64,000 nt of DNA from Thalassotalea_A litorea (GTDB taxonomy: Bacteria; Pseudomonadota; Gammaproteobacteria; Enterobacterales; Alteromonadaceae), in contig NZ_JBHZSG010000012.1 of NCBI RefSeq assembly GCF_043642205.1, positions 28,577 through 92,576 of the forward strand, in the 5' to 3' direction. The notes below the pieces were generated by a model. The model saw only the letters and a program-made list of their open reading frames with translations. It was not told where the DNA came from and did not search any database. The position numbers and the translations under genes were made by a program. Shown here piece after piece: positions 25,504-34,379 of this stretch. The first letter of the stretch is position 1, and each line of letters begins with the position of its first letter.

Positions 25504-27363
25504 CTAATGTTGTTTTTGTCGAGCGGATGGCGGTGCTGACCGGGTTGTCGCTCTCGTTGGCGCTCGAGGTGTTGTTGTCTGATATGAACGTGTCGGCGCG
25601 CGCATGGTACTCGATGGTGTGCTACGAGGGCTCGGAGTTGTTACCGACGGCGTAGAACGGGTTGTCGGCATGGTGCGAACGGCAGGAGAAGACGCCGGCG
25701 TCATGCTGCGGCTCGACGAGTTCATTGCCGGTTGGTTCACGCTTCGGGTTGGCAGCGTTGTAGAGCGGTTCGACTCGCCTAGGCGTCTTGATGAGACGCT
25801 GGGTGGTTGCGATATCGTGCGAGTATTCGTAACCGTAGTGCGCGCTGGCTGATTCACCGGCGTTGCCGCATTCCCTGTTCGCAATCTCTGCTCGCGCAGC
25901 TGATTGTAGTCAGAACGTGAATGCGACAGCTTATCCTGAACCTGCTGATAACGATCACGACTCTGCAATTGTTGGCTCAACTGAGTATTAGAACGATTGA
26001 TTTGTTCCGTTGCAGACGGTGTATCTGCCACCTGACGACGTTGCTCATTGCCTGACCGCGCCAAATCCCGGCGCTGCTGCTCAAACCTTTGCTGGTAATT
26101 TTGAATCAACTCTTTGTTGACCGGACGTTTTGCCAAATCCTCGTTGTTGTTGATTACAGGATTGGCCCGATTATTGAGTGCTGGAGATAGTGCAGTATTA
26201 GTTTTTGATGCGGGTTTAGAGCTGATATTGTTACCCGTATCTCTGATCTGCGCCTGTGTTTGTATGTCGCGTTGCAGCTGCTCTTGTTTTTGACGCATTA
26301 ACTCTTTACGTCCTAAGCCCTGCTCGCCACCAACGTAACCCATTTTACGCATATCTGCGTTTGGCTGGGTAACATACGCATCACGATTTGATTGGTATTT
26401 TGTTTTTGTATAGTCGGTTCGGTAACCCACGCCTTTACGATGTTTAGGATCATGTTTCCATTGCTGCCCAAGATCTTTTTTAATCTTGGTGGCGTAGTAA
26501 GGTTTTTTATGATGATATTTGCGGCCAGGATAATGCTGGTTGCGATAATGATACGGCTTATATCGATAATCGTTATACACTCGCATATGATAACCAGGCC
26601 AGTAAAACGAATTAAAATGATAGTTAAACGAAATACTCACACCCGGCAGCCAGGTATAGTAACCAATCTGGGCAAAACGATTGTGATTATGATGCCAACG
26701 CCAATCCCAATAAACCGGCGGGTAATAACCCCAGCGCCAGTTTCCGTAAACTACGCGTGTATCGTAATAAGGCACATAAATAACTTGCGGCTCTGGTGAT
26801 TGAATAACAATGACGTTGTCTTCTTTATAGACTTCGACTTTGTCCATATTGCTAAGGCTGCCAGCCTCATCAGCCTGCTGTCGCAACGACTGAATACTGG
26901 CAAGAAGACGCGACTCGTCGTCAAGGAATGCATCACCTAAATCCTGAAGCCAGTCCAGATCATCAGCGATCCGTTTTAATACTTCAGGAAAGGCAATCAA
27001 CGCTTTCACGCTGGGATCCCAATCTTCCTCTGCCGCGGCTTTCATCGCTTCGTCATTTGCCAAAGATTCATTTTCTGCCCGCCAACGACTGGCTTGAACA
27101 ACTTCTAATGGGTAGGTAGAGGCGATAAGAATATGGGTTAACAGGCTATCCGGATACAAGGCTATAGGCGCCAGCATTTGTTCTAGTTCCGCGTCGCTAA
27201 ATACTTGCTCACCACTAGCTTGTTGCGGCTTATCCGGGGCATTCACCCGGGTTTCTTCGGGATTACTGATTTGCCGCGCCGTGTTGTTTGCTTGCTGCGC
27301 ACATGCCATTGTCGCCGTTCCAGTCAGACAGACAAGTGCAAGCCATTGAGTTAAACGTTTCAT
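25504..27363 (-). CDS. DUF3300 domain protein with low-complexity tail
   Basis: A 619-residue exported protein: signal peptide 1-22 (ends ACAQQ), then the DUF3300 domain (about 55-240) with LEQMLAPIALYPDSLL, WDPSVKALIAFPEVL and PQVIYVPYYDTRVVYG. A Trp/Tyr/His-rich stretch follows (about 208-290). The C-terminal half is disordered, rich in Arg, Gln, Ser, Thr and Pro, ending in repeated TRS/TPR/PTR motifs. The ribosome-binding site AGAGGTGG is strong. Function is unknown; the basic tail could bind an anionic cell-surface polymer, which is only a guess. Confidence 0.85.
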   Translation of the reverse strand: MKRLTQWLALVCLTGTATMACAQQANNTARQISNPEETRVNAPDKPQQASGEQVFSDAELEQMLAPIALYPDSLLTHILIASTYPLEVVQASRWRAENESLANDEAMKAAAEEDWDPSVKALIAFPEVLKRIADDLDWLQDLGDAFLDDESRLLASIQSLRQQADEAGSLSNMDKVEVYKEDNVIVIQSPEPQVIYVPYYDTRVVYGNWRWGYYPPVYWDWRWHHNHNRFAQIGYYTWLPGVSISFNYHFNSFYWPGYHMRVYNDYRYKPYHYRNQHYPGRKYHHKKPYYATKIKKDLGQQWKHDPKHRKGVGYRTDYTKTKYQSNRDAYVTQPNADMRKMGYVGGEQGLGRKELMRQKQEQLQRDIQTQAQIRDTGNNISSKPASKTNTALSPALNNRANPVINNNEDLAKRPVNKELIQNYQQRFEQQRRDLARSGNEQRRQVADTPSATEQINRSNTQLSQQLQSRDRYQQVQDKLSHSRSDYNQLREQRLRTGNAATPVNQPARTTVTNTRTISQPPSVSSRRLGESNRSTTLPTRSVNQPAMNSSSRSMTPASSPAVRTMPTTRSTPSVTTPSPRSTPSSTMRAPTRSYQTTTPRAPTRATTRSAPPSARQKQH

Positions 27364-27829
27364 AAACCACCTCTTCGCGAAGATGCTGTCCTTGCTGCCG
27401 GGTTGGTACCTTGAGTATAACCTAAACAGATGAAAGACGATCCTGACTCATATTATGTATAGGTATGACCCTGAGAACCTTGTTTAGTTTCAGCAAGACT
27501 CGAATGATGTCGAAATAGCTGTCATTGCAGCTCACTGAAAATACAGAAAAATTTTTCTCTTGTTATTGTTATACGTGATTGCGGGAGAGCTGTCTACGAC
27601 AACACTCGTTCGTAAGATTGATAACTCATTAGTTAGTATTTTTGATAAACCGTGGAATGATTGGTTAAATAACTCATCCATTATGTTCGCCAACTGTCAT
27701 ATTAATACCGATATTTTATGGTTGGGCGTGTACAAGGTGCGAGTTCAGCGACGAAAATTAAAATATTGATCAGACAATATCGGGCCAAGATCCACGTGGT
27801 TATATCTTTTATGGACGTTTGTGGTGAAT
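27364..27829. other. Intergenic region between DUF3300 gene and acetyltransferase
   Basis: About 465 bases. It includes the promoter region of the DUF3300 gene (minus) and a 10-base palindrome CTTCGCGAAG at 27373. A 69-codon plus-strand frame with a TTG start (27560-27769) has no ribosome-binding site or recognisable product and is not called as a gene. Confidence 0.5.
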
Positions 27830-28312
27830 CTAACTCAGCCATTTATACATCACATAAGCGTCAACATAACCTTGCTCAGGGTGTTTAAACGCTTTAGGCA
27901 AGCGACCACAAATATCAAAACCGAGTCGTTGCCATAACCGCACCGCGCCGGTGTTTGAGCTGGCCACAAAATTAAATTGCATCGCCTTATAGCCAAGCTC
28001 TGCAGCCATCAGTTGCGAGTGTTCACACATACGGGTTGCCAGGCCTTTACCGCGGGCATCCTGTGCGACCATATATCCACAGTTACAAACGTGGCTACCC
28101 GGACCCGCTTGATTGGTTTTAATGTAATATGTCCCAAGAATATTGGTGTTTTGCTCAACCACAAACGTTTTCTCTGGCAGTTCCATCCAAACCCTGAAGG
28201 CCGATTGTTTGTCCATATCTGTTGGGTAGGCATAAGTATCCCCCTGGACAATAATCTCCTGCATAAATGCGAAAATTTGGTCAAAGTCATCGACCCTTGC
28301 CTCTCTTATTTT
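27830..28312 (-). CDS. GNAT-family N-acetyltransferase
   Basis: A 160-residue acetyltransferase. MKIREARVDDFDQIFAFM is the typical first strand and helix, DARGKGLATRMCEHSQLMA the acetyl-CoA loop, and NTGAVRLWQRLGFDICGRLP the C-terminal GNAT signature. The start is the ATG at 28312, with GGAGGG nine bases upstream; the longer frame to 28342 lacks this. The pattern resembles phosphinothricin/PaiA-like acetyltransferases, but the substrate is open. It lies behind sbcC on the same strand with 91 bases between. Confidence 0.87.
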   Translation of the reverse strand, partial: KIREARVDDFDQIFAFMQEIIVQGDTYAYPTDMDKQSAFRVWMELPEKTFVVEQNTNILGTYYIKTNQAGPGSHVCNCGYMVAQDARGKGLATRMCEHSQLMAAELGYKAMQFNFVASSNTGAVRLWQRLGFDICGRLPKAFKHPEQGYVDAYVMYKWLS

Positions 28313-28403
28313 CATTAAGAAATCCCTCCGGATTCGTGTCACTGCAAGCGTTTATTGTCTGTCAACGGGCCCATACGGCATGATACCCTTCCATGGCTAC
28401 GAC

Positions 28404-31400
28404 CTAGACAGAGGCGAGCACGACTTGGCTCCCAGTCCCGTCATTACGCACATCAATCCGCAGTGCCATTTGTTCTTTTAACTCATTTACATGGGAAATA
28501 ACCCCGATGGTACGACCGGTTGATTGCAAATCAATCAAGGTATTGATGGCTAGTTGCAACGAATCCTGATCGAGGCTGCCAAAGCCTTCATCGATAAACA
28601 AGGTATCGAGTTCAATACCGCCTGAGCGTTGCTGAACCACTTCAGATAGCGCCAGTGCCAGGGCTAAAGAGGCCATAAAAGACTCGCCACCAGACAAGGT
28701 TGCCACAGGACGTACTTTGCCGGTATGCGCATCATCAACGGCCAAGTCCAGACCGGCGGTCACATTGCGCTTTTGTTGTTCTTCGGCCTGACGTACCAGG
28801 GTGTATTGGCCTTTACTCATCATCTGCAATCGGCGACTGGCAATGGACAGGACATTATCGAGTATATCGGCGAGTACAAATCGCTCTAACGAGACTCGGA
28901 CTTTACCTTTCCCGCTTGCGGCATTGGCAAGGGTGCCTATCACTTCATAATCTTGTTTATGTTGTTCCTGACGTTTTTGATACTGTTCTACACGCTGAAG
29001 GACATTCGCCGAACCTGCCAACGCGATAGCGGCCTGACTCACGGCTTTTTCCTGTTGCTGATAGCGGCCATCGATAGTATCCAAATTTGCCTGTAATGCT
29101 TCAAGATCGGATGCTTTTTGACCGGACAAACGCTCCGATAACAACGCCAGATTGTCTGCCAGTGTTTTTGAGGTTTGCTGGTATTCATTCACTTCCGTCT
29201 GTAAACGTCGCAGACTAAACTCATCCAGACACGCATCGCTAAACGCCTGCTGGTCAGGAAAGCTGCTCGACGTTAACTGTTGTTGCCAATAATGTTGCGC
29301 CTGTTGACATTTTTGTTGCAACTGCTCGCCATGTTGGCGTTGCGTCAACATTCGGCTTTCAATAGCGCTAAAACGCTCTGTAGCTTTTTGATAACCTTGC
29401 TGAGCCTGGGTTAACTGACTATCCAAATTAGCGATTGCCCGTTGATTATCCTCAATCGCCTTGGTCAACACGTCGTTATCACGATATTGCTCTGGCAATC
29501 CTTGTTCGGCATCAGATAGCTTCATTTTTGCGGTTGCGTGTTGCGCTGCAATGGCGGGTAAGCCTTGTTCTAACTGTTGCATATTCGATGCCAATCGTTG
29601 CAATTCATCATGCATGGCTTTGAGTTTATCGGTCGCTTTTAATAATTGTTGTTGCTGTTGTTTCAATCCCGTAATTTGGGTTTGATTATCAGCAAGTGCC
29701 TGCTCGGTTTCAACACAGGGTTTCACTTCGCCATTAGCCTGCTGCAACACTTGTTGGTGCTGGGATTGACACACTTCCAGCTCGCGTTGAACCTTAGCTA
29801 AATTCACCTGAGCACGTTGCAATAGCTGTTGTTTTTGATCTCGCATCGCCCGTTGCTCATCGAGCATGGATTTGGTCACCGTCTGTTCGGGCGATTCACT
29901 TTTTGCCGGTGCAGGATGCTGTGTTGAACCACATACCGGGCAAGGCTCTGATGGGTTTAACTGAGCCGCTAAAATCGCCGCTTGCGAGCTATGCCACTTA
30001 AACTCAAGTGTCATCAATGCGGTATGTTGATGTTCCAACGCCTGTTGGCACTCGTTAACCTGTGCTTGTTGCTGCTCCAGAGATTGTCGCAACTGCTGTT
30101 GCTGGTTGGTCAGTTGCTCAATTTGCCGACCCGCTCGTAACTGCTGCTCCAATACATGTTGTTGTTCAATGAACTTAGGCAAACTATCAACGGCTTTTTG
30201 CAAGGAAACAATCAAGGCTTCGCCTTTGTTAACCCGTTGCGAATATTCGCTGATTTTGGCTTTTGCCTGTTCGATACGCTGACGGCAGTCTTGTTCTGCC
30301 TGAGATTGTTGCTGACATTCGAGCTGGATCAACGCGAATCCTGTCAAGGTCTCCCGAAAATTTGCCAATTGCTGCTGGCTATCAAGCAAAGATTGTCGCT
30401 GTTGATATTGCTGTTGTGCCGTATGTAATTGATTCTCGTGTTCCTTAACGTTTTTTCTGGCTTCTATTTCAAGCTGTTGGGTTTGCGAAATTTGCTCTTG
30501 TATTTGCTGCAAATCCTGGCGCAATGATTGTAGCGCCTTAAAATCTGGTTCGAGCCGAGCCGCCTGCTCTGCCTGCTGCAATTTGCGGCCTTGCACCTGC
30601 ATATCTTCAGCCTTTGCATGGTGCTCTGCCTGTGATTGTTGTAATCGCGCCAGTTCAGAAAAATCTTCGTTTAGTTTCTTGCCTTGTTGATAAGCAATAA
30701 TGGCCTGCTGCCGTTGTTTTTCCAGTAGTCCCTTTTGCTCGGTCAGCGCCTCAAGCTGAGCTTGCTGCTGTTGTTGGCGGCTGAGTAATTGCGATAACTC
30801 CTGGACACTGGCTTCTTGTAATGCCTGATTGATCAGGTCCTGATTTTGCTCATAATCGCCTTTAATTAGCGCCGCTTTTTCTTTCAGGATTTGCTCAATT
30901 TTTTGATAAATCTGGGTTTGGAACAGGGTCGATAAAATCGCTTGCCGGGCATCGGATTTGGCCAGCAGTAGCTCGCGAAATTTGCCTTGTGGTAACACCA
31001 TCACCTGGCGAAACTGGTCGACACTCAAACCAATAATTTCACGGATCCTATCATCCGCATCTTTTTTCTTTTTCGCCACTAAAGTGACTTCTTTTTGTTG
31101 TGCTCCATCATCGACTAATTCGCGAAAGTGGGCGCTGGCTTTTTCTTCGGTGAAACCATCACCTCGCTTAGCCGGCCGCAATTGTGTTGGCGTTCGGGTG
31201 ATCCGATATTGTTTATCGCGGATCGCAAAGGTTAATTCCACCTGAGTCAGCGTGTCATCATCAGCATTGTCACAACGAACCGCAAAATCTTTGCGCGCTT
31301 CATCCGTGGTCTCGCCATACAAGGCAAAGCAAATCGCATGCAAAATGGAAGATTTACCCGCACCGGTTGGCCCATCAATCAAAAATAACGGGGCATGACC

Positions 31401-31475
31401 CAATTCTTGGAAATCGATCACCTGTTTATCGGCAAAAGGGCCAAACGCCTGGATGGACAGACTTAAAAACTTCAT
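28404..31475 (-). CDS. sbcC: Exonuclease subunit SbcC (Rad50-like ATPase)
   Basis: Forms with SbcD the SbcCD (Rad50-Mre11 type) nuclease that cleaves hairpins and protein-blocked DNA ends. The 1023 residues contain Walker A (DGPTGAGKSSILHAICFA, about 34-51) and two long Gln-rich coiled coils. The zinc hook is CPVC at C512/C515; the ABC signature is LSGGESFMASLALALALSE; Walker B is LDTLFIDEGFGSLD. The start overlaps the sbcD stop by four bases (ATGA), so translation is coupled. The coiled coils are exceptionally rich in Gln. Confidence 0.96.
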   Translation of the reverse strand: MKFLSLSIQAFGPFADKQVIDFQELGHAPLFLIDGPTGAGKSSILHAICFALYGETTDEARKDFAVRCDNADDDTLTQVELTFAIRDKQYRITRTPTQLRPAKRGDGFTEEKASAHFRELVDDGAQQKEVTLVAKKKKDADDRIREIIGLSVDQFRQVMVLPQGKFRELLLAKSDARQAILSTLFQTQIYQKIEQILKEKAALIKGDYEQNQDLINQALQEASVQELSQLLSRQQQQQAQLEALTEQKGLLEKQRQQAIIAYQQGKKLNEDFSELARLQQSQAEHHAKAEDMQVQGRKLQQAEQAARLEPDFKALQSLRQDLQQIQEQISQTQQLEIEARKNVKEHENQLHTAQQQYQQRQSLLDSQQQLANFRETLTGFALIQLECQQQSQAEQDCRQRIEQAKAKISEYSQRVNKGEALIVSLQKAVDSLPKFIEQQHVLEQQLRAGRQIEQLTNQQQQLRQSLEQQQAQVNECQQALEHQHTALMTLEFKWHSSQAAILAAQLNPSEPCPVCGSTQHPAPAKSESPEQTVTKSMLDEQRAMRDQKQQLLQRAQVNLAKVQRELEVCQSQHQQVLQQANGEVKPCVETEQALADNQTQITGLKQQQQQLLKATDKLKAMHDELQRLASNMQQLEQGLPAIAAQHATAKMKLSDAEQGLPEQYRDNDVLTKAIEDNQRAIANLDSQLTQAQQGYQKATERFSAIESRMLTQRQHGEQLQQKCQQAQHYWQQQLTSSSFPDQQAFSDACLDEFSLRRLQTEVNEYQQTSKTLADNLALLSERLSGQKASDLEALQANLDTIDGRYQQQEKAVSQAAIALAGSANVLQRVEQYQKRQEQHKQDYEVIGTLANAASGKGKVRVSLERFVLADILDNVLSIASRRLQMMSKGQYTLVRQAEEQQKRNVTAGLDLAVDDAHTGKVRPVATLSGGESFMASLALALALSEVVQQRSGGIELDTLFIDEGFGSLDQDSLQLAINTLIDLQSTGRTIGVISHVNELKEQMALRIDVRNDGTGSQVVLASV

Positions 31476-32674
31476 TCCTTGCCCTCCGTTAATGCTTTGG
31501 CCTGAGTGATAGCATCCTCGAGTATCTGTGTTTGTGATGGCGACAATTCATTTTCAGTTACCTGGCTGAAAAATTCGCTAAACACCTGCAGCTCATCCTT
31601 TTTAACGTCAGCATCCGCGTCGCCATTGGGGCTATGTTGGCTTGAGTCGTAGTCGCTCGAAAATTGCCTGCGCTCCATCTGCAATACATTGGGATAGACT
31701 TTTCTAAGACGTGCCAACGGCTCCAATAAGGCTTGTTTATCCATCAAGCGCACCAATAAATAATCATCAAAATTGGCGTCGTCTTTGCCTATTTGTATCA
31801 GTTCATCGAGCTCACCTTCGATAATTCTCAGGTTATGGCGTGCGTGCAGTGGCAACAAAGTAATGCTCGCAGGCTTGTCAGCAGTTAGCTCGACTAACGT
31901 TACCGACTTATTCTGCTGATGTTCAGAAAAGGAATATTTCAATGGTGAACCACTATAGCGAATATGTTGTGCCCCTTTAAATTGTGGCCCGTGTAAATGC
32001 CCCAGAGCAACGTAATCAAAGTCAGCCAGAGGCTGCCAGGATACCCGGTCTGCGCCGCCGATGGCTAAGGGGCGTTCCGAGTCAGATTCGCTGGCGCCAT
32101 CAATAAAGCAATGACTTATCAACACCGATGCCATATCCGCTCTGTGCTTACGGTGCTCTTTTAAAATCTGTTCAGCCATATAGCTGTGCGCATCATCATA
32201 GGTTCGCAATACCTTATCGTCACCAAGTTCATTGGCGATTTGCTCAGCAAATGCTTCTCTGACTTCCACAGGATCATGGTACGGCAACCCATAAAACGCG
32301 ACATTTTCACCTTTTTGATTTTTCACGATCACCGGCTCACTCGCCTGCTGCAAATCTGCGAGAATATGCAGGTTCGCCAGCCGCATCTGTCTGGCGCCAA
32401 ACCGCAGTCGTTTGGCACTGTCGTGGTTGCCACTGATCATGATGATTGGAATGTTGTGCTGTTGTAAATCAACCAGAAACTTATCCAGTACATCAACCGC
32501 TTGCGCGGGAGGAACCGACCGGTCGAAAATGTCGCCAGCGACGATGATGGCGTCAACCTTATGCACTACGGCATATTCTTTGATCTGAGAAAGCACAAAT
32601 TGCTGATCATCAAGAAGAGAAATGTTTTGGAAAAGACGACCGATGTGCCAGTCTGATGTATGCAAAAAACGCAT
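31472..32674 (-). CDS. sbcD: Exonuclease subunit SbcD (Mre11-like nuclease)
   Basis: The Mn-dependent phosphoesterase partner of SbcC. Metal-binding motifs are D8 and H10 (TSDWHIGR), D47 (VAGDIFDRSVPP), N82-H83-D84 (SGNHDSAKRL), then SHCFIDG and ALGHLHGPQ. The 400 residues match the family; the C-terminal part (after about 340) is acidic and binds the SbcC coiled-coil base. It is the first gene of the sbcD-sbcC operon. Confidence 0.96.
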   Translation of the reverse strand: MRFLHTSDWHIGRLFQNISLLDDQQFVLSQIKEYAVVHKVDAIIVAGDIFDRSVPPAQAVDVLDKFLVDLQQHNIPIIMISGNHDSAKRLRFGARQMRLANLHILADLQQASEPVIVKNQKGENVAFYGLPYHDPVEVREAFAEQIANELGDDKVLRTYDDAHSYMAEQILKEHRKHRADMASVLISHCFIDGASESDSERPLAIGGADRVSWQPLADFDYVALGHLHGPQFKGAQHIRYSGSPLKYSFSEHQQNKSVTLVELTADKPASITLLPLHARHNLRIIEGELDELIQIGKDDANFDDYLLVRLMDKQALLEPLARLRKVYPNVLQMERRQFSSDYDSSQHSPNGDADADVKKDELQVFSEFFSQVTENELSPSQTQILEDAITQAKALTEGKE

Positions 32675-32897
32675 GCCAATCCTTTGATATATGCTTCGAA
32701 GTCACGAAAATGTTCTGAATGTAATCACGAGTCTACCACAAGCGATTTTATCGGGCAGTAGGCGTAAAGATTTTTTGTGCGGGTTCTGTGAAAACTTCAC
32801 TTATTGGAATGGGTATTAGCTTGCTCTTTATGTAGCAGTTCGTTAGATTGAGCAGCTATAAATTCGCTAATACATTGAATCTTGTCGTTTAAGAATT

Positions 32898-33662
32898 ATG
32901 TTCTCAAATCTATTAACAACCAAACCGCTAATCGATGCCCAGAGTAAAGCCTGGATTGATGATACGTACGCCTGGCTAGAACGTCATTTTTCCAGTTCAG
33001 ACCCAAAGCTGAAGCCTCGCTTCATTTTACCCACCAATGACTACTATCCTGGCCGGGTGGGCAGCGTTGATGAAATGGCGCAGAGTATTTTTGAGAAAAC
33101 CGGCGAATATGCGGGCATGCGCCAGTGGCCGGTGGTATTGCGTTGTGCATCAATGGCTGCGCCACCACCAGCTAATACGTTGCCACATTTAAGTTTCCCT
33201 AATGGCTTACGCGGCACATCAATTCGCGTGGTCAATAACGACTTTTCCATGCAGGGTGGTCAACCAATGGTATGGCCATATCAGGAACCACAGGTGAACC
33301 ATCCACAATTAATGATTGCTAACTTTGCTCAAGGCTACGCGGCATTGCTTATGCAACACACGATGGACAACCCACCCGGCGGGCCAGAGTTTCGAAACCA
33401 AACCATTGATTTACTCGCATGCTATCTGGGATTTGGTGTCATGATGGCCAATACAGCCTATCAATTCCGCGGTGGATGCGGCAGCTGTTACAGCCCTTCC
33501 GCAAATCGACAGACCATGTTAACGGAACAACAAACCGTTTACGCGCTGGCACTTCACTGCGTGAATAACCAGCTGGATAGCTCTCCCGTACGTAAACAGC
33601 TAAAAGCGCATCTGCAAAAAGACTTTAAACGCGCATTAAAGCAGGTTAAAAGCGATCATTAA
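32898..33662 (+). CDS. Conserved-looking protein of unknown function
   Basis: A 254-residue soluble protein I cannot assign. It has no signal peptide or membrane span. Distinctive features are a Pro-rich ASMAAPPPANTLPHL segment (about 85-99), a helical middle, and a strongly patterned AYQFRGGCGSCYSP stretch with a CGSC pair, followed by ANRQTMLTEQQTVYALALH. The C-terminus is basic (KAHLQKDFKRALKQVK). The composition and intact length argue for a real gene. It is monocistronic, divergent from sbcD. The Cys pair could bind a metal or be redox active, but this is inference. Confidence 0.72.
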   Translation: MFSNLLTTKPLIDAQSKAWIDDTYAWLERHFSSSDPKLKPRFILPTNDYYPGRVGSVDEMAQSIFEKTGEYAGMRQWPVVLRCASMAAPPPANTLPHLSFPNGLRGTSIRVVNNDFSMQGGQPMVWPYQEPQVNHPQLMIANFAQGYAALLMQHTMDNPPGGPEFRNQTIDLLACYLGFGVMMANTAYQFRGGCGSCYSPSANRQTMLTEQQTVYALALHCVNNQLDSSPVRKQLKAHLQKDFKRALKQVKSDH

Positions 33663-33673
33663 TTTATTCTATC

Positions 33674-33696
33674 GCCAGAGGCAGAAAAGCTCTGGC
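33674..33696 (+). terminator. Hairpin after the unknown gene at 32.9-33.7 kb
   Basis: GCCAGAG (33674-33680), nine-base loop, CTCTGGC (33690-33696), 12 bases after the stop. No T-run follows, so it is a weak terminator candidate. Confidence 0.35.
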
Positions 33697-33804
33697 ACAG
33701 CACTTTAAGCCGCTTATTCTCCCCCCACTACCTTTAGCGCAGTGTGTTATCCCGCTTGCCGCTCTTTTCCCATATGCGTCGTCAAAGCATGAAAACGACC
33801 AATA

Positions 33805-33880
33805 ATACCAATCACATTAAGTTTGTGCACAATTCAGAGTTAGGGCAGAGGTTCACTGGCAACATAGACGTTATTGAAAT
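33805..33880 (+). repeat. 5' remnant of the ATACCAATCACATTAA element
   Basis: Starts with the left terminal repeat ATACCAATCACATTAA, followed by GTTTGTGCACAATTCAGAG and AGGGCAGAGGTT, as in the full element at 48552. It then diverges and lacks a right end. It is a decayed or truncated copy in the same orientation as the copies at 43031 and 48552. Confidence 0.75.
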
Positions 33881-33952
33881 TTACGTTGAAGGAAATCTAA
33901 AAGACGAAAGTTTACGTAGTGATTAATGAGGCATCTTTGAAACAGAGGGCAC

Positions 33953-34246
33953 ATGATGAAAACTATTGGACTTTGGATATACGATTGCTATACAACGGTG
34001 TTTGATTCGCGTAAAAATCCGCTGAGACACATACCGGATCCCGTCAGTCGTTTCTATATTATGACCATCTTAGCCACGATGTGGAGTTTTTGTTTCGCAA
34101 TCTATTTGGGAAGCATGATTTACTTCGGCTTAAGCCTTGCCGCACACATCATTTTGCTTCTGATGTTTTTCTTCACTATTTCTGTTTTCTACGACGCCGA
34201 GAAAAATCACTCGTCATGGTTATTAAAGCTACGCCAAGAGCATTGA
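33953..34246 (+). CDS. Small two-span membrane protein, unknown function
   Basis: A 97-residue protein with an amphipathic N-terminus (IYDCYTTVFDSRKNPLRHIPDP), two membrane spans (about 34-52 and 56-76) and a short basic tail. It begins with two adjacent ATG codons after GAGGGCAC. I do not recognise the family. It sits between a repeat remnant and the end of the convergent RDD-protein gene and is probably transcribed alone. Confidence 0.6.
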   Translation: MMKTIGLWIYDCYTTVFDSRKNPLRHIPDPVSRFYIMTILATMWSFCFAIYLGSMIYFGLSLAAHIILLLMFFFTISVFYDAEKNHSSWLLKLRQEH

Positions 34247-34379
34247 TGATCTTTCGAGCACAACAACGCAGCATCACAGTTTCCAGCGTCAAAGGGTTTG
34301 AAGCATTGAAAAGGTGAGGCTTGTTACAACCATAGCGATAAGCCCAAATGCATTCGCATTGTGGTTTCGCTACCAGTAC

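Noticed and set aside
27560..27769. 69-codon plus-strand frame
   Set aside because: TTG start, no Shine-Dalgarno sequence, no recognisable product, in an otherwise empty spacer.
33744..33926. 60-codon frame, possible small gene
   Set aside because: It overlaps the 5' remnant of the ATACCAATCACATTAA element and has no ribosome-binding site or family resemblance.
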